A stretch of DNA of 64,000 bases from Bacteroidetes bacterium GWF2_33_16 (GTDB taxonomy: Bacteria > Bacteroidota > Bacteroidia > Bacteroidales > UBA12077): NCBI GenBank assembly GCA_001768565.1, contig MEOE01000015.1:1-64000 (forward strand), read 5' to 3'. Shown here one piece after another: positions 18,861 through 29,459 of the stretch. Positions within the stretch are counted from its first letter, which is position 1. Each line of letters starts with the position of its first letter. Both the position numbers and the translations under genes were made by a program. The notes beneath the pieces are model-generated. The model did no database searches. It saw only the letters and a program-made list of their open reading frames with translations, and was not told where the DNA came from.

Positions 18861-21800
18861 ATGAAGAAAATTTTACTAATTTCAATCTTCTTAATTGTTT
18901 CACTTCAATTTTTTGCTCAACAGGTAACTGTTGAAGGTGTGATTAGTTTTGCTGATGATGGGCAAACCTTACCGGGTGTAACAATTTTAGAGAAAGGTAC
19001 TAATAATGGTACGATAACTAACATAGATGGATATTATAAAATAACAGTTTCTTCAGAAGCTGTTTTACAGTATTCGTATGTTGGTATGGAATCTCAGGAA
19101 ATATTAATCGCTGGGCGGTCAAGGATCGATGTTGTATTAAAAGCATCGGCACTGGATCTTGAAGAAGTTGTAGTTATAGGTTATGGTGTACAGAAAAAAA
19201 GTTTAGTTACTGGCGCCATATCAAAGGTTAACGCAGAGGATCTTGCACAAAATCAGGTGCGACTAGAACAGGCTTTGCAAGGAAAAACAGCCGGTGTTAA
19301 TATCATACAAGAATCTGGATCACCTGGTGGTGGTTTAACTATAAGAATAAGGGGCACTAGTACAAATAAGAATTCGAATCCGTTATTTGTAGTTGACGGA
19401 ATGAGAACAGGGGGAATTGAATACTTAAATCCTAACGATATAGCTTCCATTGAAATATTGAAGGATGCGGCTTCTGCTGCTATTTATGGTGCTGAAGCTG
19501 CTAATGGCGTTGTTTTAGTAACCACAAAATCTGGTAAAAAAGATAAATCAGACATTTCATATAATAGTTATTATGGAATACAAGAGGCACGAAATATAAC
19601 TGAAGTATTAAATGCTCAGCAATATGCTACTTATTTTAGAGATGGTCTTGAACACGAATTAAGAAGTAAATATCCGAATAGAACTGACGAACAAATTATT
19701 ACAGCAATTGATGAGGCTTATCCATTTAATCCGGATACGCTTGGGACAGGAACAGATTGGATGAACGAGATTTTTGAAACGGCTCCTATTCAAGAGCACA
19801 ACATTTCTATAACAGGGGGAAATGACAAAACTACCGTTTTCTTTTCAGGTTCTTTTTTAACACAAGATGGAATAGTTGGTGGTTCAAAAGCTAATTTTGA
19901 AAGATATACAGCTAGATTAAATGCTGATCATCAGGCAAAAGACTGGTTATCTATTGGAGGAAAATTGTCTTATACACATTTTGAAAGAAAATCAATTGAT
20001 GAAAACAATGAGTTTGGAGGAGTTATTTCCAATGCTATGAATATTGATCCTTTAACACCAGTATATTATAATGATACCAGTGAGTTTCCTGATATGTACA
20101 AAGATCAGATTTATGACAATTTTGATGATATTGATAATTCAGCGTTGAGTGCTGGTAAAAATGGATATTATGGTATGTCGGAATATGTACAAAATGAAAT
20201 CCGTAACCCCAGGGCTCAAATCGATAATAATCATAACTTATATTATCAGGATAAAGTGTTGGGAGGTGTTAACCTAACGCTTACACCAATTGAAGGTTTA
20301 ATTTTTAAAACAGCATATGATATTGATTTGGCTTATGGTAATAATAATTGGTGGACGCCCAGATATTATTATCATTCGGTAAACTATAATTTCTTAAGTA
20401 CTGTAAATCAAGTCGTAGAACGCTGGTTTACCTGGCAATGGGAAAATACACTAAATTACTCAAAGCAATTAGGATTGCACGATTTTAATATTCTTGCAGG
20501 AAATACTTTAAGAGATTATAGTTATTACTCTTTTGGAGGATTAGGAGAAGGTTTGCAAGAAGAATCCTGGAATTTTGCTGTATTTGATGCGGTATTAAGC
20601 GATTCGACAAAATCAGCTGTTTCTGGTAGAAGAAATGAAGATAACAGGCTATTATCTTATTTCGGAAGGGTAAATTATAATTATGATAGTCGTTATATGA
20701 TTGCGGTGACCTTACGTGCTGATGCTTCTTCAAAATTAAGTAGTGCTAACAGAACGCAATATTTCCCTTCTGTATCCTTAGGTTGGGTAGCAAGTAATGA
20801 ACGTTTCTGGAATTTCGCACCTATTACTTTTGCAAAACTTCGTTTTAGTTGGGGGCAGAATGGATCAATACAATCATTGAGTAATTTTGAATATGTTTCG
20901 CTTATTGGCAGTGGAGCAGAGCCAAGTTATTACTTAAGTGGTGGTACAAGGCTTACTGGTGCGGAACCAACACAACTAAGTAATCCTGACTTGATTTGGG
21001 AGACATCTGAACAAACAAATGTTGGTATTGATCTAAGACTTTTGAATGACCGTTTAACTTTTACAGCAGATTACTACAAAAAGATAACAAAGGGTTTAAT
21101 TACTAAAGCATCTATTCCTTTATATGTAGGTAATTATCTGCCCGATGCAAATGAAGGAGATGTGACCAATCAAGGTGTTGAACTAGAGTTGAGCTTTAAA
21201 GGCCAAAGGACAGATTTTAAATATAATATTGGAATAAATGCCGCATATAATAAGAATGAAGTAACATCACTTGAGGCTCCATTGTTAGGTGCTAATTTAG
21301 GTACCACAGGTGCCATTACAAGATCCGATGAAGGTTATCCGATTTGGTATTTCTATGGATATAAAGCAGATGGCATTTTTGATTCCTTTAATGATGTTAA
21401 TTCATATATTAATGATGATGGTAATCCGATTCAACCAAAAGCAATTCCTGGAGATATTAGGTTTGTAGATATAGATGGAAATGGAAAAATTGATGAAAAT
21501 GATAAAACAATGATCGGAAATCCACACCCAGATTGGACATTTGGTTTAAATTCCAATTTTAGTTATAAAGGATTTGATTTAACAATATTTTTAAGCGGCA
21601 CATTAGGAAATGATGTTTATTTTGGAGCGTATAGAACAGATCTAAATGCCAATAATAAACCTCTCTATTTTTATGAAAATGCATGGACCCCTGATAATCA
21701 AACTGATGAATTTCCACGTTATACAGTAAATAGCAGTCAGAACTTCTCTCACAATAGTATGTTTGTCTATGATGGAAGCCATATTCGTTTACAGAATATT

Positions 21801-22028
21801 GAACTAGGTTATACACTAAGTAAAAGAGCTTTAGAGAGGATTCATATTAAAAAGTTAAGAATATATGTTTCTGGAAGAAATTTATTTGTAATAACTAATT
21901 ATCCTGGTGTCGATCCAGAAGTAGGAAATTCAACAAATTGGGATAATAATAAAACGAGCATTGGTATAGATAGAGGATTGTATCCAAGACCTCGTATTAT
22001 CTCAATTGGAATAAATCTGTCAATATAA
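18861..22028 (+). CDS. SusC/RagA-family TonB-dependent outer-membrane transporter
   Basis: A 1055-residue outer-membrane beta-barrel that imports oligosaccharides using TonB energy. The signal peptide ends near LQFFAQ. It is followed by a carboxypeptidase-D-like regulatory domain (VEGVISFADDGQTLPGVTIL...), the SusC-family TonB-box/plug segment (LEEVVVIGYGVQKKSLVTGAIS), the plug (NPLFVVDGMR, IEILKDAASAAIYGAEAANGVVLVTTK) and the barrel up to the C-terminus. Length is normal. The SusD partner starts 25 bp downstream. It is driven by operator C. The likely substrates are laminarin-derived beta-1,3-gluco-oligosaccharides, judged from the neighbouring enzymes. Confidence 0.97.
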   Translation: MKKILLISIFLIVSLQFFAQQVTVEGVISFADDGQTLPGVTILEKGTNNGTITNIDGYYKITVSSEAVLQYSYVGMESQEILIAGRSRIDVVLKASALDLEEVVVIGYGVQKKSLVTGAISKVNAEDLAQNQVRLEQALQGKTAGVNIIQESGSPGGGLTIRIRGTSTNKNSNPLFVVDGMRTGGIEYLNPNDIASIEILKDAASAAIYGAEAANGVVLVTTKSGKKDKSDISYNSYYGIQEARNITEVLNAQQYATYFRDGLEHELRSKYPNRTDEQIITAIDEAYPFNPDTLGTGTDWMNEIFETAPIQEHNISITGGNDKTTVFFSGSFLTQDGIVGGSKANFERYTARLNADHQAKDWLSIGGKLSYTHFERKSIDENNEFGGVISNAMNIDPLTPVYYNDTSEFPDMYKDQIYDNFDDIDNSALSAGKNGYYGMSEYVQNEIRNPRAQIDNNHNLYYQDKVLGGVNLTLTPIEGLIFKTAYDIDLAYGNNNWWTPRYYYHSVNYNFLSTVNQVVERWFTWQWENTLNYSKQLGLHDFNILAGNTLRDYSYYSFGGLGEGLQEESWNFAVFDAVLSDSTKSAVSGRRNEDNRLLSYFGRVNYNYDSRYMIAVTLRADASSKLSSANRTQYFPSVSLGWVASNERFWNFAPITFAKLRFSWGQNGSIQSLSNFEYVSLIGSGAEPSYYLSGGTRLTGAEPTQLSNPDLIWETSEQTNVGIDLRLLNDRLTFTADYYKKITKGLITKASIPLYVGNYLPDANEGDVTNQGVELELSFKGQRTDFKYNIGINAAYNKNEVTSLEAPLLGANLGTTGAITRSDEGYPIWYFYGYKADGIFDSFNDVNSYINDDGNPIQPKAIPGDIRFVDIDGNGKIDENDKTMIGNPHPDWTFGLNSNFSYKGFDLTIFLSGTLGNDVYFGAYRTDLNANNKPLYFYENAWTPDNQTDEFPRYTVNSSQNFSHNSMFVYDGSHIRLQNIELGYTLSKRALERIHIKKLRIYVSGRNLFVITNYPGVDPEVGNSTNWDNNKTSIGIDRGLYPRPRIISIGINLSI

Positions 22029-22053
22029 TTGTAAAACCAATAAAATTTATATA

Positions 22054-23556
22054 ATGAAATCAATAAAATATATATTCGTTCTTCTAATGTTTTTTTCAAC
22101 CAGTTGTTCAGACTGGTTAGAAATGGAACCTGTTGGAGAAAAATTCGAAAGCAATTTTTACCAAACTGAAGAAGATATTTTTCAAGGCTTGGTTGCTGCT
22201 TATTCTTTATTACAACCTAAATATTATAATAATTGGTCATCATATTACTTTTTATCAAATTTTCCATCAGATGATGCTGAAGTTGTTGGAGGTGGTTCAG
22301 GAGACAGACCTGAATACCATGCTGTCTCTAATTTTACCATGTTACCAACAAATACTGCAATACTTGAATTATGGAGAAGAGGATTTTTCGGTGTATATCG
22401 TGCCAATTTAGTTATCTTAAATGCAAATCCGGAGGCTTCAGATAAATCAAAAGAATACATAGCCGAAGCGAAGTTTTTAAGAGCTTATTATTACTTTGAA
22501 TTAGTAAGATTTTTTGGCGATGTACCGCTTATTACAAAACAACTTGTGCCGGATGAATATGATCAACCTCGGGTGGCTGCATCTCTAGTTTATAATCAGA
22601 TTATTAAGGATTTACAGGAAGCAATTCCTGACCTTGCAGTGTCTCCATCTGAAAATTACAGAGCAACAAAAGGTGCTGCGCAAGCATTACTTGGTAAGGC
22701 TTATCTGTATATGGCATCGCCATACTATCATCAAAAATATGGTTTCGAAAAAAGCAGAACCGAATATTATGAATTAGCTGTTGAGCAATTTATGGATATT
22801 TATGGACTTTATCAATTGGAACCCATTTATGATAATATTTGGAGATACGAATATGAACATGGAAGGGAATCCATTTTTGAAATTGAATATGGCAATATTG
22901 CCAGAGGAGGAGATTGGGGAAATGGTAGAGTTAATGGAGGAAACATTGATGTGCAAATGTCAGGGCCAAGAGGTATTTCAACCGACACCTTAAATGCAGG
23001 TTGGGGATTCGATATGGTCTCCACTGATCTTATTGCACTATATGATGCAGAAGGAGATGTCGTTAGAAAATATGGAACTGCATATGGAGAAGCATTCTTG
23101 CTTTCAATTGGCGCTACAAGCTGGGATAAAAATGAAGGATACACTGGTTGGTTTAGTAAAAAAAGAGCACCTTGGGCACATATAACTTTTAGTAGTAGTG
23201 CTGAATGGAATTATGAGACAAACGAAAGAGTGATTCGCTATGGTGATGTACTGCTAATGATGGCTGAAGCTGTTTTAGGAAGTGGAACAGGTAATCCTGA
23301 TTTATATTTCAATGAAGTTCGACAAAGAGCTGGATTAACCCCAATATCTGGTGTTACTCTGGATGATATTAAAAAGGAAAGAAGATTAGAATTGGCAATG
23401 GAAGGATTCAGATATTTTGATTTGGTTCGTTGGGGAGATGCACCATCTGTTTTAGGAAGTAGTGGGTTCGTTGAGGGAATACACGAGGTTTTCCCTATTC
23501 CTCAAGATGAAATCATTAATTCAAATTATGCATTAAAACAAAATGATGGATATTAA
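22054..23556 (+). CDS. SusD/RagB-family outer-membrane lipoprotein
   Basis: A 500-residue lipoprotein (signal ending in FFSTSC) that caps the SusC barrel and binds the glycan at the cell surface. The N-terminal SDWLEMEPVGEKFE, the TPR-like helices (AEAKFLRAYYYFELVRFFGDVPLI) and the C-terminal RRLELAMEGFRYFDLVRWGD are SusD hallmarks. Length is normal. It is translated from the same transcript as susC. A perfect 30-bp palindrome covers its stop codon and may stop or protect the upstream message. Confidence 0.97.
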   Translation: MKSIKYIFVLLMFFSTSCSDWLEMEPVGEKFESNFYQTEEDIFQGLVAAYSLLQPKYYNNWSSYYFLSNFPSDDAEVVGGGSGDRPEYHAVSNFTMLPTNTAILELWRRGFFGVYRANLVILNANPEASDKSKEYIAEAKFLRAYYYFELVRFFGDVPLITKQLVPDEYDQPRVAASLVYNQIIKDLQEAIPDLAVSPSENYRATKGAAQALLGKAYLYMASPYYHQKYGFEKSRTEYYELAVEQFMDIYGLYQLEPIYDNIWRYEYEHGRESIFEIEYGNIARGGDWGNGRVNGGNIDVQMSGPRGISTDTLNAGWGFDMVSTDLIALYDAEGDVVRKYGTAYGEAFLLSIGATSWDKNEGYTGWFSKKRAPWAHITFSSSAEWNYETNERVIRYGDVLLMMAEAVLGSGTGNPDLYFNEVRQRAGLTPISGVTLDDIKKERRLELAMEGFRYFDLVRWGDAPSVLGSSGFVEGIHEVFPIPQDEIINSNYALKQNDGY

Positions 23557-23571
23557 TTAATATCCATCATT
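23542..23571 (+). other. Perfect 30-bp palindrome spanning the susD stop codon
   Basis: The 15-bp arms (centre between 23556 and 23557) are perfectly complementary and contain GATGGATATTAA. No T-run follows, so a simple Rho-independent terminator is unlikely. A transcript hairpin here could separate high susCD expression from the downstream hydrolase genes by partial termination or by protecting the 3' end. That role is inferred. Confidence 0.7.
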
Positions 23572-23610
23572 TAATTGTTCATCAATCACTTTTTATAATA
23601 ATCTAATTAT

Positions 23611-25617
23611 ATGATCCAGAGAAAGATCTTATTATTGGTTTCATTTCTTTTAAGTATTCAACTTGTTTCTAACCTGAACGCTCAGTCATGTTATGAGCTA
23701 GTATGGAATGATGAGTTCAATTACTCTGGATTACCTGACTCAACACTCTGGTCGTTCGAAGAGGGTGGCGGCGGTTGGGGTAATAATGAATTACAATATT
23801 ATACTTCAAAGCGCATTGAAAATGCATATGTAGAAAACGGGTATTTGACCATTGAGGCAAGAAAAGAAAACTATGGTGGAAGAAATTATACCTCTGCCAG
23901 ATTAATAACATATCCAAATGGGCATTCCTGGAAATATGGGAAGATAGAAGCGAGAATTAAATTACCTTATGGGCAAGGTATTTGGCCAGCATTTTGGATG
24001 CTTGGAAATGGTATTTTTGAAGGTACTTCCTGGCCTGGATGTGGTGAGATTGATATTATGGAAATGATTGGTGGAGGTGAAGGAAAAGATGATGTAATAT
24101 ATGGCACCATGCATTATGATGATAATGGCCATGCAGAATATGGTGATTCATATCAGTTACCGGACGGTATATTTGCAGATAATTTTCATGTTTTTACATT
24201 GGAGTGGACGCAAACGCAATTAAAATGGTATATGGATGGTATTAAATATCATGAAGCAAGTATAACACCTAGTTACCTTACAGAATTTCAGAAAGAGTTT
24301 TTTATACTTCTAAATATTGCGGTTGGGGGCAATTGGCCCGGTAGTCCAGATGCCAGCACCATTTTTCCTCAAAAAATGGTGATTGATTATGTTAGAGTGT
24401 ATCAGCAAGGTGTTCAGCCTGAAATTACCGGTCCGATATTAGTAAATAAAGATCAGAAAGATATCGTTTTTAAAACTCTGGAGTCAGATGGTTTTATCTA
24501 TAATTGGAATGTCCCTGATGATGCTATAATTCAAACCGGGCAGGGTACTAATGAAATAAATGTTACTTGGGGATGTGACACAGGTAATGTTACATGTGAA
24601 GTAATTGGTAATTGCAGCACCTATAATCTGACATTAGCTGTTAACACAGAAAAAATTGAGATATCAGGAAGAGAGCTTGTTGAGTCATTTTCTGTTAACA
24701 CGAAATATAAAATACCAGAATTAAACTCAACAACTTATCAATGGTATGCTCCAGATGATGCAACATTTACTGGTGACACTGATACTAATATAGTATTTGT
24801 CAATTGGGGTAATACATCGGGTTATATTAAAGTGGATATAAACAATAACTGTGGAATTGAGCAAGATTCGATACTGGTGAATGTTATTAAACAACTACCC
24901 TACCCAGATCCAAACTCCAGACATATAATACCTGGAATTATTGAAGCAACCGACTATGATTCTGGAGGTGAAGGTATTTCTTATCATGATGTTGACATTG
25001 AAAATAATGGTACAGGACCTCGACAAGATGAAGCTGTTGATACTGAATATAACGATGGTGGATCAAGTATTGGGTGGATAGAACCTGGTGAATGGGTCGA
25101 ATATAATGTTAATGTTGAAAGTACTGGTCTTTATGATATAGAATTACGTTTTGCATCGCTTAATGGTGGTGGGCAAATGGAAATCCACTTTAGCGATGAA
25201 GACAGAACAGGAGTAATTCCTGTCCAGGCAACAGGTTCATGGACGTCGTTTTATTCTGCTTTTTTGCGCAACATTTCACTTTACGATACCGATACGTTAA
25301 TGAGACTTCGATTCAACATAGGTAAATTTAACATTAGCAGGCTTAAATTTACCAAGAATGTAACTTCTATTCCTGAAATCTCAAATGAAATTTCTGATTT
25401 AGAAATCTATCCTAACCCGGCGAATGATTTTCTGCAAATAAAAAACATTAAAGAGACCTATAACTATACAATAATTAATATAATGGGAGAAATTTCTCAA
25501 AAGGGTTTATTATTACCAGAAACAACCATAAGTATTAACACATTACATAAAGGAACTTATATCCTAAATCTTTATAACAATTATAACACATACACATTTA
25601 GATTTATAAAACTATAA
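23611..25617 (+). CDS. GH16 endo-beta-1,3-glucanase (laminarinase) with PKD-like repeats, CBM6 and type IX secretion domain
   Basis: A 668-residue secreted endo-glucanase. A signal peptide (ending near LNAQS) precedes a GH16 domain (about 25-268) with the catalytic motif GEIDIMEM: nucleophile E146, assisting D148 and acid/base E151. The extra residue in this motif is typical of laminarinases. Two Ig/PKD-like modules (about 270-350 and 352-430), a CBM6 (about 436-580, IEATDYDSGGEG opening) and a type IX secretion domain (about 592-668, IYPNPANDF) follow. It is expected at the cell surface or in the medium, making oligosaccharides for SusCD. It lies 54 bp after susD in the same direction. Confidence 0.96.
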   Translation: MIQRKILLLVSFLLSIQLVSNLNAQSCYELVWNDEFNYSGLPDSTLWSFEEGGGGWGNNELQYYTSKRIENAYVENGYLTIEARKENYGGRNYTSARLITYPNGHSWKYGKIEARIKLPYGQGIWPAFWMLGNGIFEGTSWPGCGEIDIMEMIGGGEGKDDVIYGTMHYDDNGHAEYGDSYQLPDGIFADNFHVFTLEWTQTQLKWYMDGIKYHEASITPSYLTEFQKEFFILLNIAVGGNWPGSPDASTIFPQKMVIDYVRVYQQGVQPEITGPILVNKDQKDIVFKTLESDGFIYNWNVPDDAIIQTGQGTNEINVTWGCDTGNVTCEVIGNCSTYNLTLAVNTEKIEISGRELVESFSVNTKYKIPELNSTTYQWYAPDDATFTGDTDTNIVFVNWGNTSGYIKVDINNNCGIEQDSILVNVIKQLPYPDPNSRHIIPGIIEATDYDSGGEGISYHDVDIENNGTGPRQDEAVDTEYNDGGSSIGWIEPGEWVEYNVNVESTGLYDIELRFASLNGGGQMEIHFSDEDRTGVIPVQATGSWTSFYSAFLRNISLYDTDTLMRLRFNIGKFNISRLKFTKNVTSIPEISNEISDLEIYPNPANDFLQIKNIKETYNYTIINIMGEISQKGLLLPETTISINTLHKGTYILNLYNNYNTYTFRFIKL

Positions 25618-25632
25618 ATATCCTCTAATTAG

Positions 25633-27885
25633 ATGAAAACTATAAAATTTCATATCATTCTATTATTGGGATTACTTTCAAATTCTTGTGAGACAACAAT
25701 AAATAAATCATCAATGCAAGAAATAGATTTTAAAGTTGATTCACTATTAAATAAAATGACCCTGGATGAAAAGATTGGGCAAATGAATCAGCTTATGAAT
25801 TTTGTTGATACCCTCCCTATCGATTCATATTTCTATAATCTGATTAAGGAAGGCAAGATTGGATCTGTTTTAAATTCGTTTTCGCCCGAGATTACCAGAG
25901 AAATGCAGCGAATTGCAGTTGAAGAAAGCCGACTGGGAATTCCATTACTAGTAGGACGAGATGTAATTCATGGTTATCGTACAATTTTTCCTGTGAATAT
26001 TGGTTTGGCTGCCACGTTTAATCCTGAACTAATTCAGGAAACAGCCAGAATTGCTGCAATGGAAGCAAGGTCAGAAGGGATTAACTGGACATTTGCTCCC
26101 ATGATGGATATTTCAAGAGATCCACGCTGGGGAAGAATGGCAGAAAGCTGTGGCGAAGATCCTTATTTAACTGAACAGATGGCTGTTGCAAACATTAAGG
26201 GATTTCAGGGTGATAATCTCTCAAGCAAAAATAGTATTGCAGCTACAGCAAAACATTACGTTGGCTATGGTGCAGCTATCGGAGGGCGTGATTACAATAC
26301 CACTCTTATTCCTGAAACTGAACTCAGAAACGTTTATCTACGTCCCTTTAAAGCTGCAGTAGATGCAAATGTAGCCACTGTTATGTCGGGTTTTAACGAA
26401 CTCAATGGTGTTCCAACAAGTGGAAATGAATATACAATAAATGAGATTCTAAAGGAGGAATGGAACTTTAATGGTTTCGTGGTGAGTGACTGGGCATCAA
26501 TTAAAAACCTGGCCGTACATGGTTATGCAAAAGATACTACTGATGCAACAATAAAAGCTTTACAAGCAGGAGTCGATATGGATATGTGCAGCTACCACTA
26601 TCTTAAAAATTTAAAAAACCTTGTGAATAATAGAATTATTAATGAGGAATTAATCGATAATGCCGTACGACGAATTCTCCAGACAAAATTTCAACTGGGC
26701 CTTTTTGAAAATCCATACGCAACTGAAGAAAACAAACTTTTATCGGAACAAGCATTGGATATTGCAAAAGATGCAGTAATTCAAAGTACTGTTTTACTTC
26801 AGAATAAAAATAAAACATTACCTCTGTCAAAAGACATTAAAAAAGTTGCAGTTATTGGGCCATTAGCCGATGCACCCTACGAACAATTGGGAACATGGGT
26901 ATTCGATGGAAAAGAAGAAAACTCAATTACACCTTTGACTGCCCTAAAAGAATTTCTTGGCGAAAAAAGAATAAATTACGCTACAGGGTTAGAAATCAGC
27001 AGAACAAAAAACAAAGATGGATTTGCTGATGCGATAAAAGCTGCTAAAAATTCGGATGTTGTCCTTTTATTCATGGGCGATGAATCGATATTAACCGGCG
27101 AAGCTCATTGCAGGGCGGAACTTACTCTTCCTGGATATCAGAATGAGTTAATTCAGGAAATTAGCAAACTCGGAAAACCTACTGTTTTGGTTATAATGAC
27201 AGGTGTAATCTTAATGGTTGAACCTTACCTCAACCAGGTAGACGCTTTATTATATGGCTGGCATCCGGGCACTATGGGTGGTGCTGGATATGTTGATTTA
27301 TTATTTGGCATCGAATCTCCTTCCGGAAAATTGCCAATGACGTTTCCGCGCACCGAAGGGCAAATTCCAATCTATTATAATCATAATAATACAGGCCATC
27401 CTGCAACTGATGAATCCTGGGTAAGAATGTATGATATACCTGTTCAAGCCTGGCAAACTTCTTTAGGAAATACAAATCATTATCTGGATTATGGCTTCGA
27501 GCCTTTATTTGAATTTGGATTTGGATTGTCATATACAGAATTTAAATACACGGATATAAAACTTTCAAAGAAAGTTATGTCTATGAATGATTCTCTTGTA
27601 GTTACAGCACACATTAAAAATCTTGGAGGCTTTCTGGCAGAGGATGTAGCTCAACTTTACATACGTGATTTAGTAGGAAGCATTGTGAGGCCGGTTAAAG
27701 AACTTAAAAGATTTAAAAGAGTGAGACTAAATCCTGGGGAAGAAAAAGAAGTTGATTTTGTTTTATATCCAAAGGATTTTGAGTTCCATAATGGTAAAGA
27801 ATGGGTAATTGAGCCGGGCGAATTCAATATTTGGGTTGGAAACAGTTCAAAAGCAACATTAATGGCAGAATTTGAATTAAAATAA
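25633..27885 (+). CDS. GH3 beta-glucosidase (BglX-like), lipoprotein
   Basis: A 750-residue enzyme with a lipoprotein signal (LLSNSC). The GH3 N domain contains LVGRDVIHGYRTIFP and DPRWGRMAESCGEDPYL, with nucleophile D286 in VVSDWAS. The GH3 C domain includes LLFMGDESILTGEAHCRAEL, and a C-terminal fibronectin-III-like domain ends the protein (AEDVAQLYIRDLVGSIVRPVKELK). It differs from the upstream GH3 enzyme in having no CBM and no type IX tag, so it probably works in the periplasm, cutting imported beta-gluco-oligosaccharides to glucose. It begins 15 bp after the GH16 stop codon, an operon-like spacing. Confidence 0.95.
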   Translation: MKTIKFHIILLLGLLSNSCETTINKSSMQEIDFKVDSLLNKMTLDEKIGQMNQLMNFVDTLPIDSYFYNLIKEGKIGSVLNSFSPEITREMQRIAVEESRLGIPLLVGRDVIHGYRTIFPVNIGLAATFNPELIQETARIAAMEARSEGINWTFAPMMDISRDPRWGRMAESCGEDPYLTEQMAVANIKGFQGDNLSSKNSIAATAKHYVGYGAAIGGRDYNTTLIPETELRNVYLRPFKAAVDANVATVMSGFNELNGVPTSGNEYTINEILKEEWNFNGFVVSDWASIKNLAVHGYAKDTTDATIKALQAGVDMDMCSYHYLKNLKNLVNNRIINEELIDNAVRRILQTKFQLGLFENPYATEENKLLSEQALDIAKDAVIQSTVLLQNKNKTLPLSKDIKKVAVIGPLADAPYEQLGTWVFDGKEENSITPLTALKEFLGEKRINYATGLEISRTKNKDGFADAIKAAKNSDVVLLFMGDESILTGEAHCRAELTLPGYQNELIQEISKLGKPTVLVIMTGVILMVEPYLNQVDALLYGWHPGTMGGAGYVDLLFGIESPSGKLPMTFPRTEGQIPIYYNHNNTGHPATDESWVRMYDIPVQAWQTSLGNTNHYLDYGFEPLFEFGFGLSYTEFKYTDIKLSKKVMSMNDSLVVTAHIKNLGGFLAEDVAQLYIRDLVGSIVRPVKELKRFKRVRLNPGEEKEVDFVLYPKDFEFHNGKEWVIEPGEFNIWVGNSSKATLMAEFELK

Positions 27886-27897
27886 AAACTTATATAG

Positions 27898-29454
27898 ATG
27901 AATAAAGCATATGTAATTCGGGTAGCGTTTATTGTAGCACTTGGAGGTTTTTTAATGGGTTTTGATGCTTCAGTTATTTCAGGGGTAGTTAGATTTATTG
28001 AACCTTACTTTGAATTGACCAAAATAGAACTGGGGTGGGCTGTTGCATGCTTAACATTAACAGCAACTCTTACCATGTTCGTAGCTGGACCGATTAGTGA
28101 TAGAATAGGTAGAAAAAAAATACTTACTTATGCTGCAATATTATATGCTATATCTGCAATTACATCTGCACTGGCAACAGAGTTTTGGTTTTTCATCATT
28201 GCCCGTATGATTGGCGGAATTGGAGTTGGAATATCCTTAATAATTGCACCAATGTATATTGCCGAGATTTCGCCTCCCAAGCTCAGAGGCAGACTGGTTT
28301 CGTTTAATCAGTTAAATATTGTAATTGGGATTTCCGTTGCTTTCTTTTCAAACTATGTAATTCTAAGGCTGACTAATTCAGAATCAACCTGGGTAAAAGC
28401 ATTGCAAATAGATACTCAGGCATGGCGTTACATGCTTGGAGTGGAGTTTTTACCAGCATTATTTTATTTTATTTGCTTGTTTTTTGTACCCCGAAGCCCA
28501 CGCTGGCTTGCTTTAAAAGGATTTGACGACAAGGCATTAGTAATAATGAAGAAGGCAAGTGGCGAAGAAATAGCTTTGCAGGAATTTAAAGCAATAAAAG
28601 AAAGTTTACAAAATGATTCCAAAAAAGAAAAGACGCACATAAAAGAGCTTTTCAAACCAGCAATGAAACTTGTTATGATAATTGGAATTGTCATTGCAAT
28701 TACCCAACAAATAACAGGTATAAATGCGGTATTCTTTTATGCTCCGATGATTTTTGAACAATCTGGTGTAGGTGTTGATGCCTCATTCTCGCAAGCAATT
28801 CTTGTAGGATTAACTAATCTGGTATTTACAATTGTTGCAATATGGTTAATTGACAGAATAGGAAGAAAGCCATTACTTATGATTGGAATTTCAGGAGTAA
28901 TTATTTCTATGTTCGTCATTGGAATGGCATTTAAAACAGCCTCATATAAACTTGATTCAGAAAAAATAAGCACCCTCAGCAAATCAATTCAAAATGAAAA
29001 AATTTATCAATTTGAAAACAAAAGCTTTAAAAGTGATATTGAATTTAGAAAAGAAATACGGAATGTATTTGGCAATGAACTAAACAAAGAACAGGAAACA
29101 ATCCTGATTACCAATTCTATTAACATTAATTCAATGCTGGTTCTTATAGGTATTATTGGTTTTGTTGCCTCCTTTGCATGTTCGTTAGGTCCTGTAATGT
29201 GGGTTTTGTTTTCAGAGTTATTTCCCAATCGATTACGTGGTTTGGCCATTTCCTTCGCTGGTACCATCAACTCTGCTTTCAGCTTTGTTGTGCAGTTGGT
29301 CTTTCCCTGGGAGCTTGCTAATATTGGCAATTCAAACACTTTCTTTATCTATGGCGGCTTTGCTGTAATTGGGTTGATCTTATTGAAGAAATATTTACCT
29401 GAAACCAAGGGAAAATCTCTTGAAGAACTTGAAAAAATTTTAGTAAAAAGCTAA
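27898..29454 (+). CDS. Sugar-porter family MFS transporter
   Basis: A 518-residue inner-membrane sugar/H+ symporter of the XylE/GLUT-like family. Signature motifs are present: GPISDRIGRKK, IGGIGVGISLIIAPMYIAEISPPKLRGRL, PRSPRWL, QQITGINA, DRIGRKP and PETKGKSLEEL. An insert of about 65 polar residues (near 345-410, DSEKISTLSKS...) separates late helices and makes it longer than XylE. It is 12 bp after the GH3 gene, so in the same operon. It likely imports glucose or short glucosides from the periplasm. Confidence 0.94.
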   Translation: MNKAYVIRVAFIVALGGFLMGFDASVISGVVRFIEPYFELTKIELGWAVACLTLTATLTMFVAGPISDRIGRKKILTYAAILYAISAITSALATEFWFFIIARMIGGIGVGISLIIAPMYIAEISPPKLRGRLVSFNQLNIVIGISVAFFSNYVILRLTNSESTWVKALQIDTQAWRYMLGVEFLPALFYFICLFFVPRSPRWLALKGFDDKALVIMKKASGEEIALQEFKAIKESLQNDSKKEKTHIKELFKPAMKLVMIIGIVIAITQQITGINAVFFYAPMIFEQSGVGVDASFSQAILVGLTNLVFTIVAIWLIDRIGRKPLLMIGISGVIISMFVIGMAFKTASYKLDSEKISTLSKSIQNEKIYQFENKSFKSDIEFRKEIRNVFGNELNKEQETILITNSININSMLVLIGIIGFVASFACSLGPVMWVLFSELFPNRLRGLAISFAGTINSAFSFVVQLVFPWELANIGNSNTFFIYGGFAVIGLILLKKYLPETKGKSLEELEKILVKS

Positions 29455-29459
29455 TTAAA

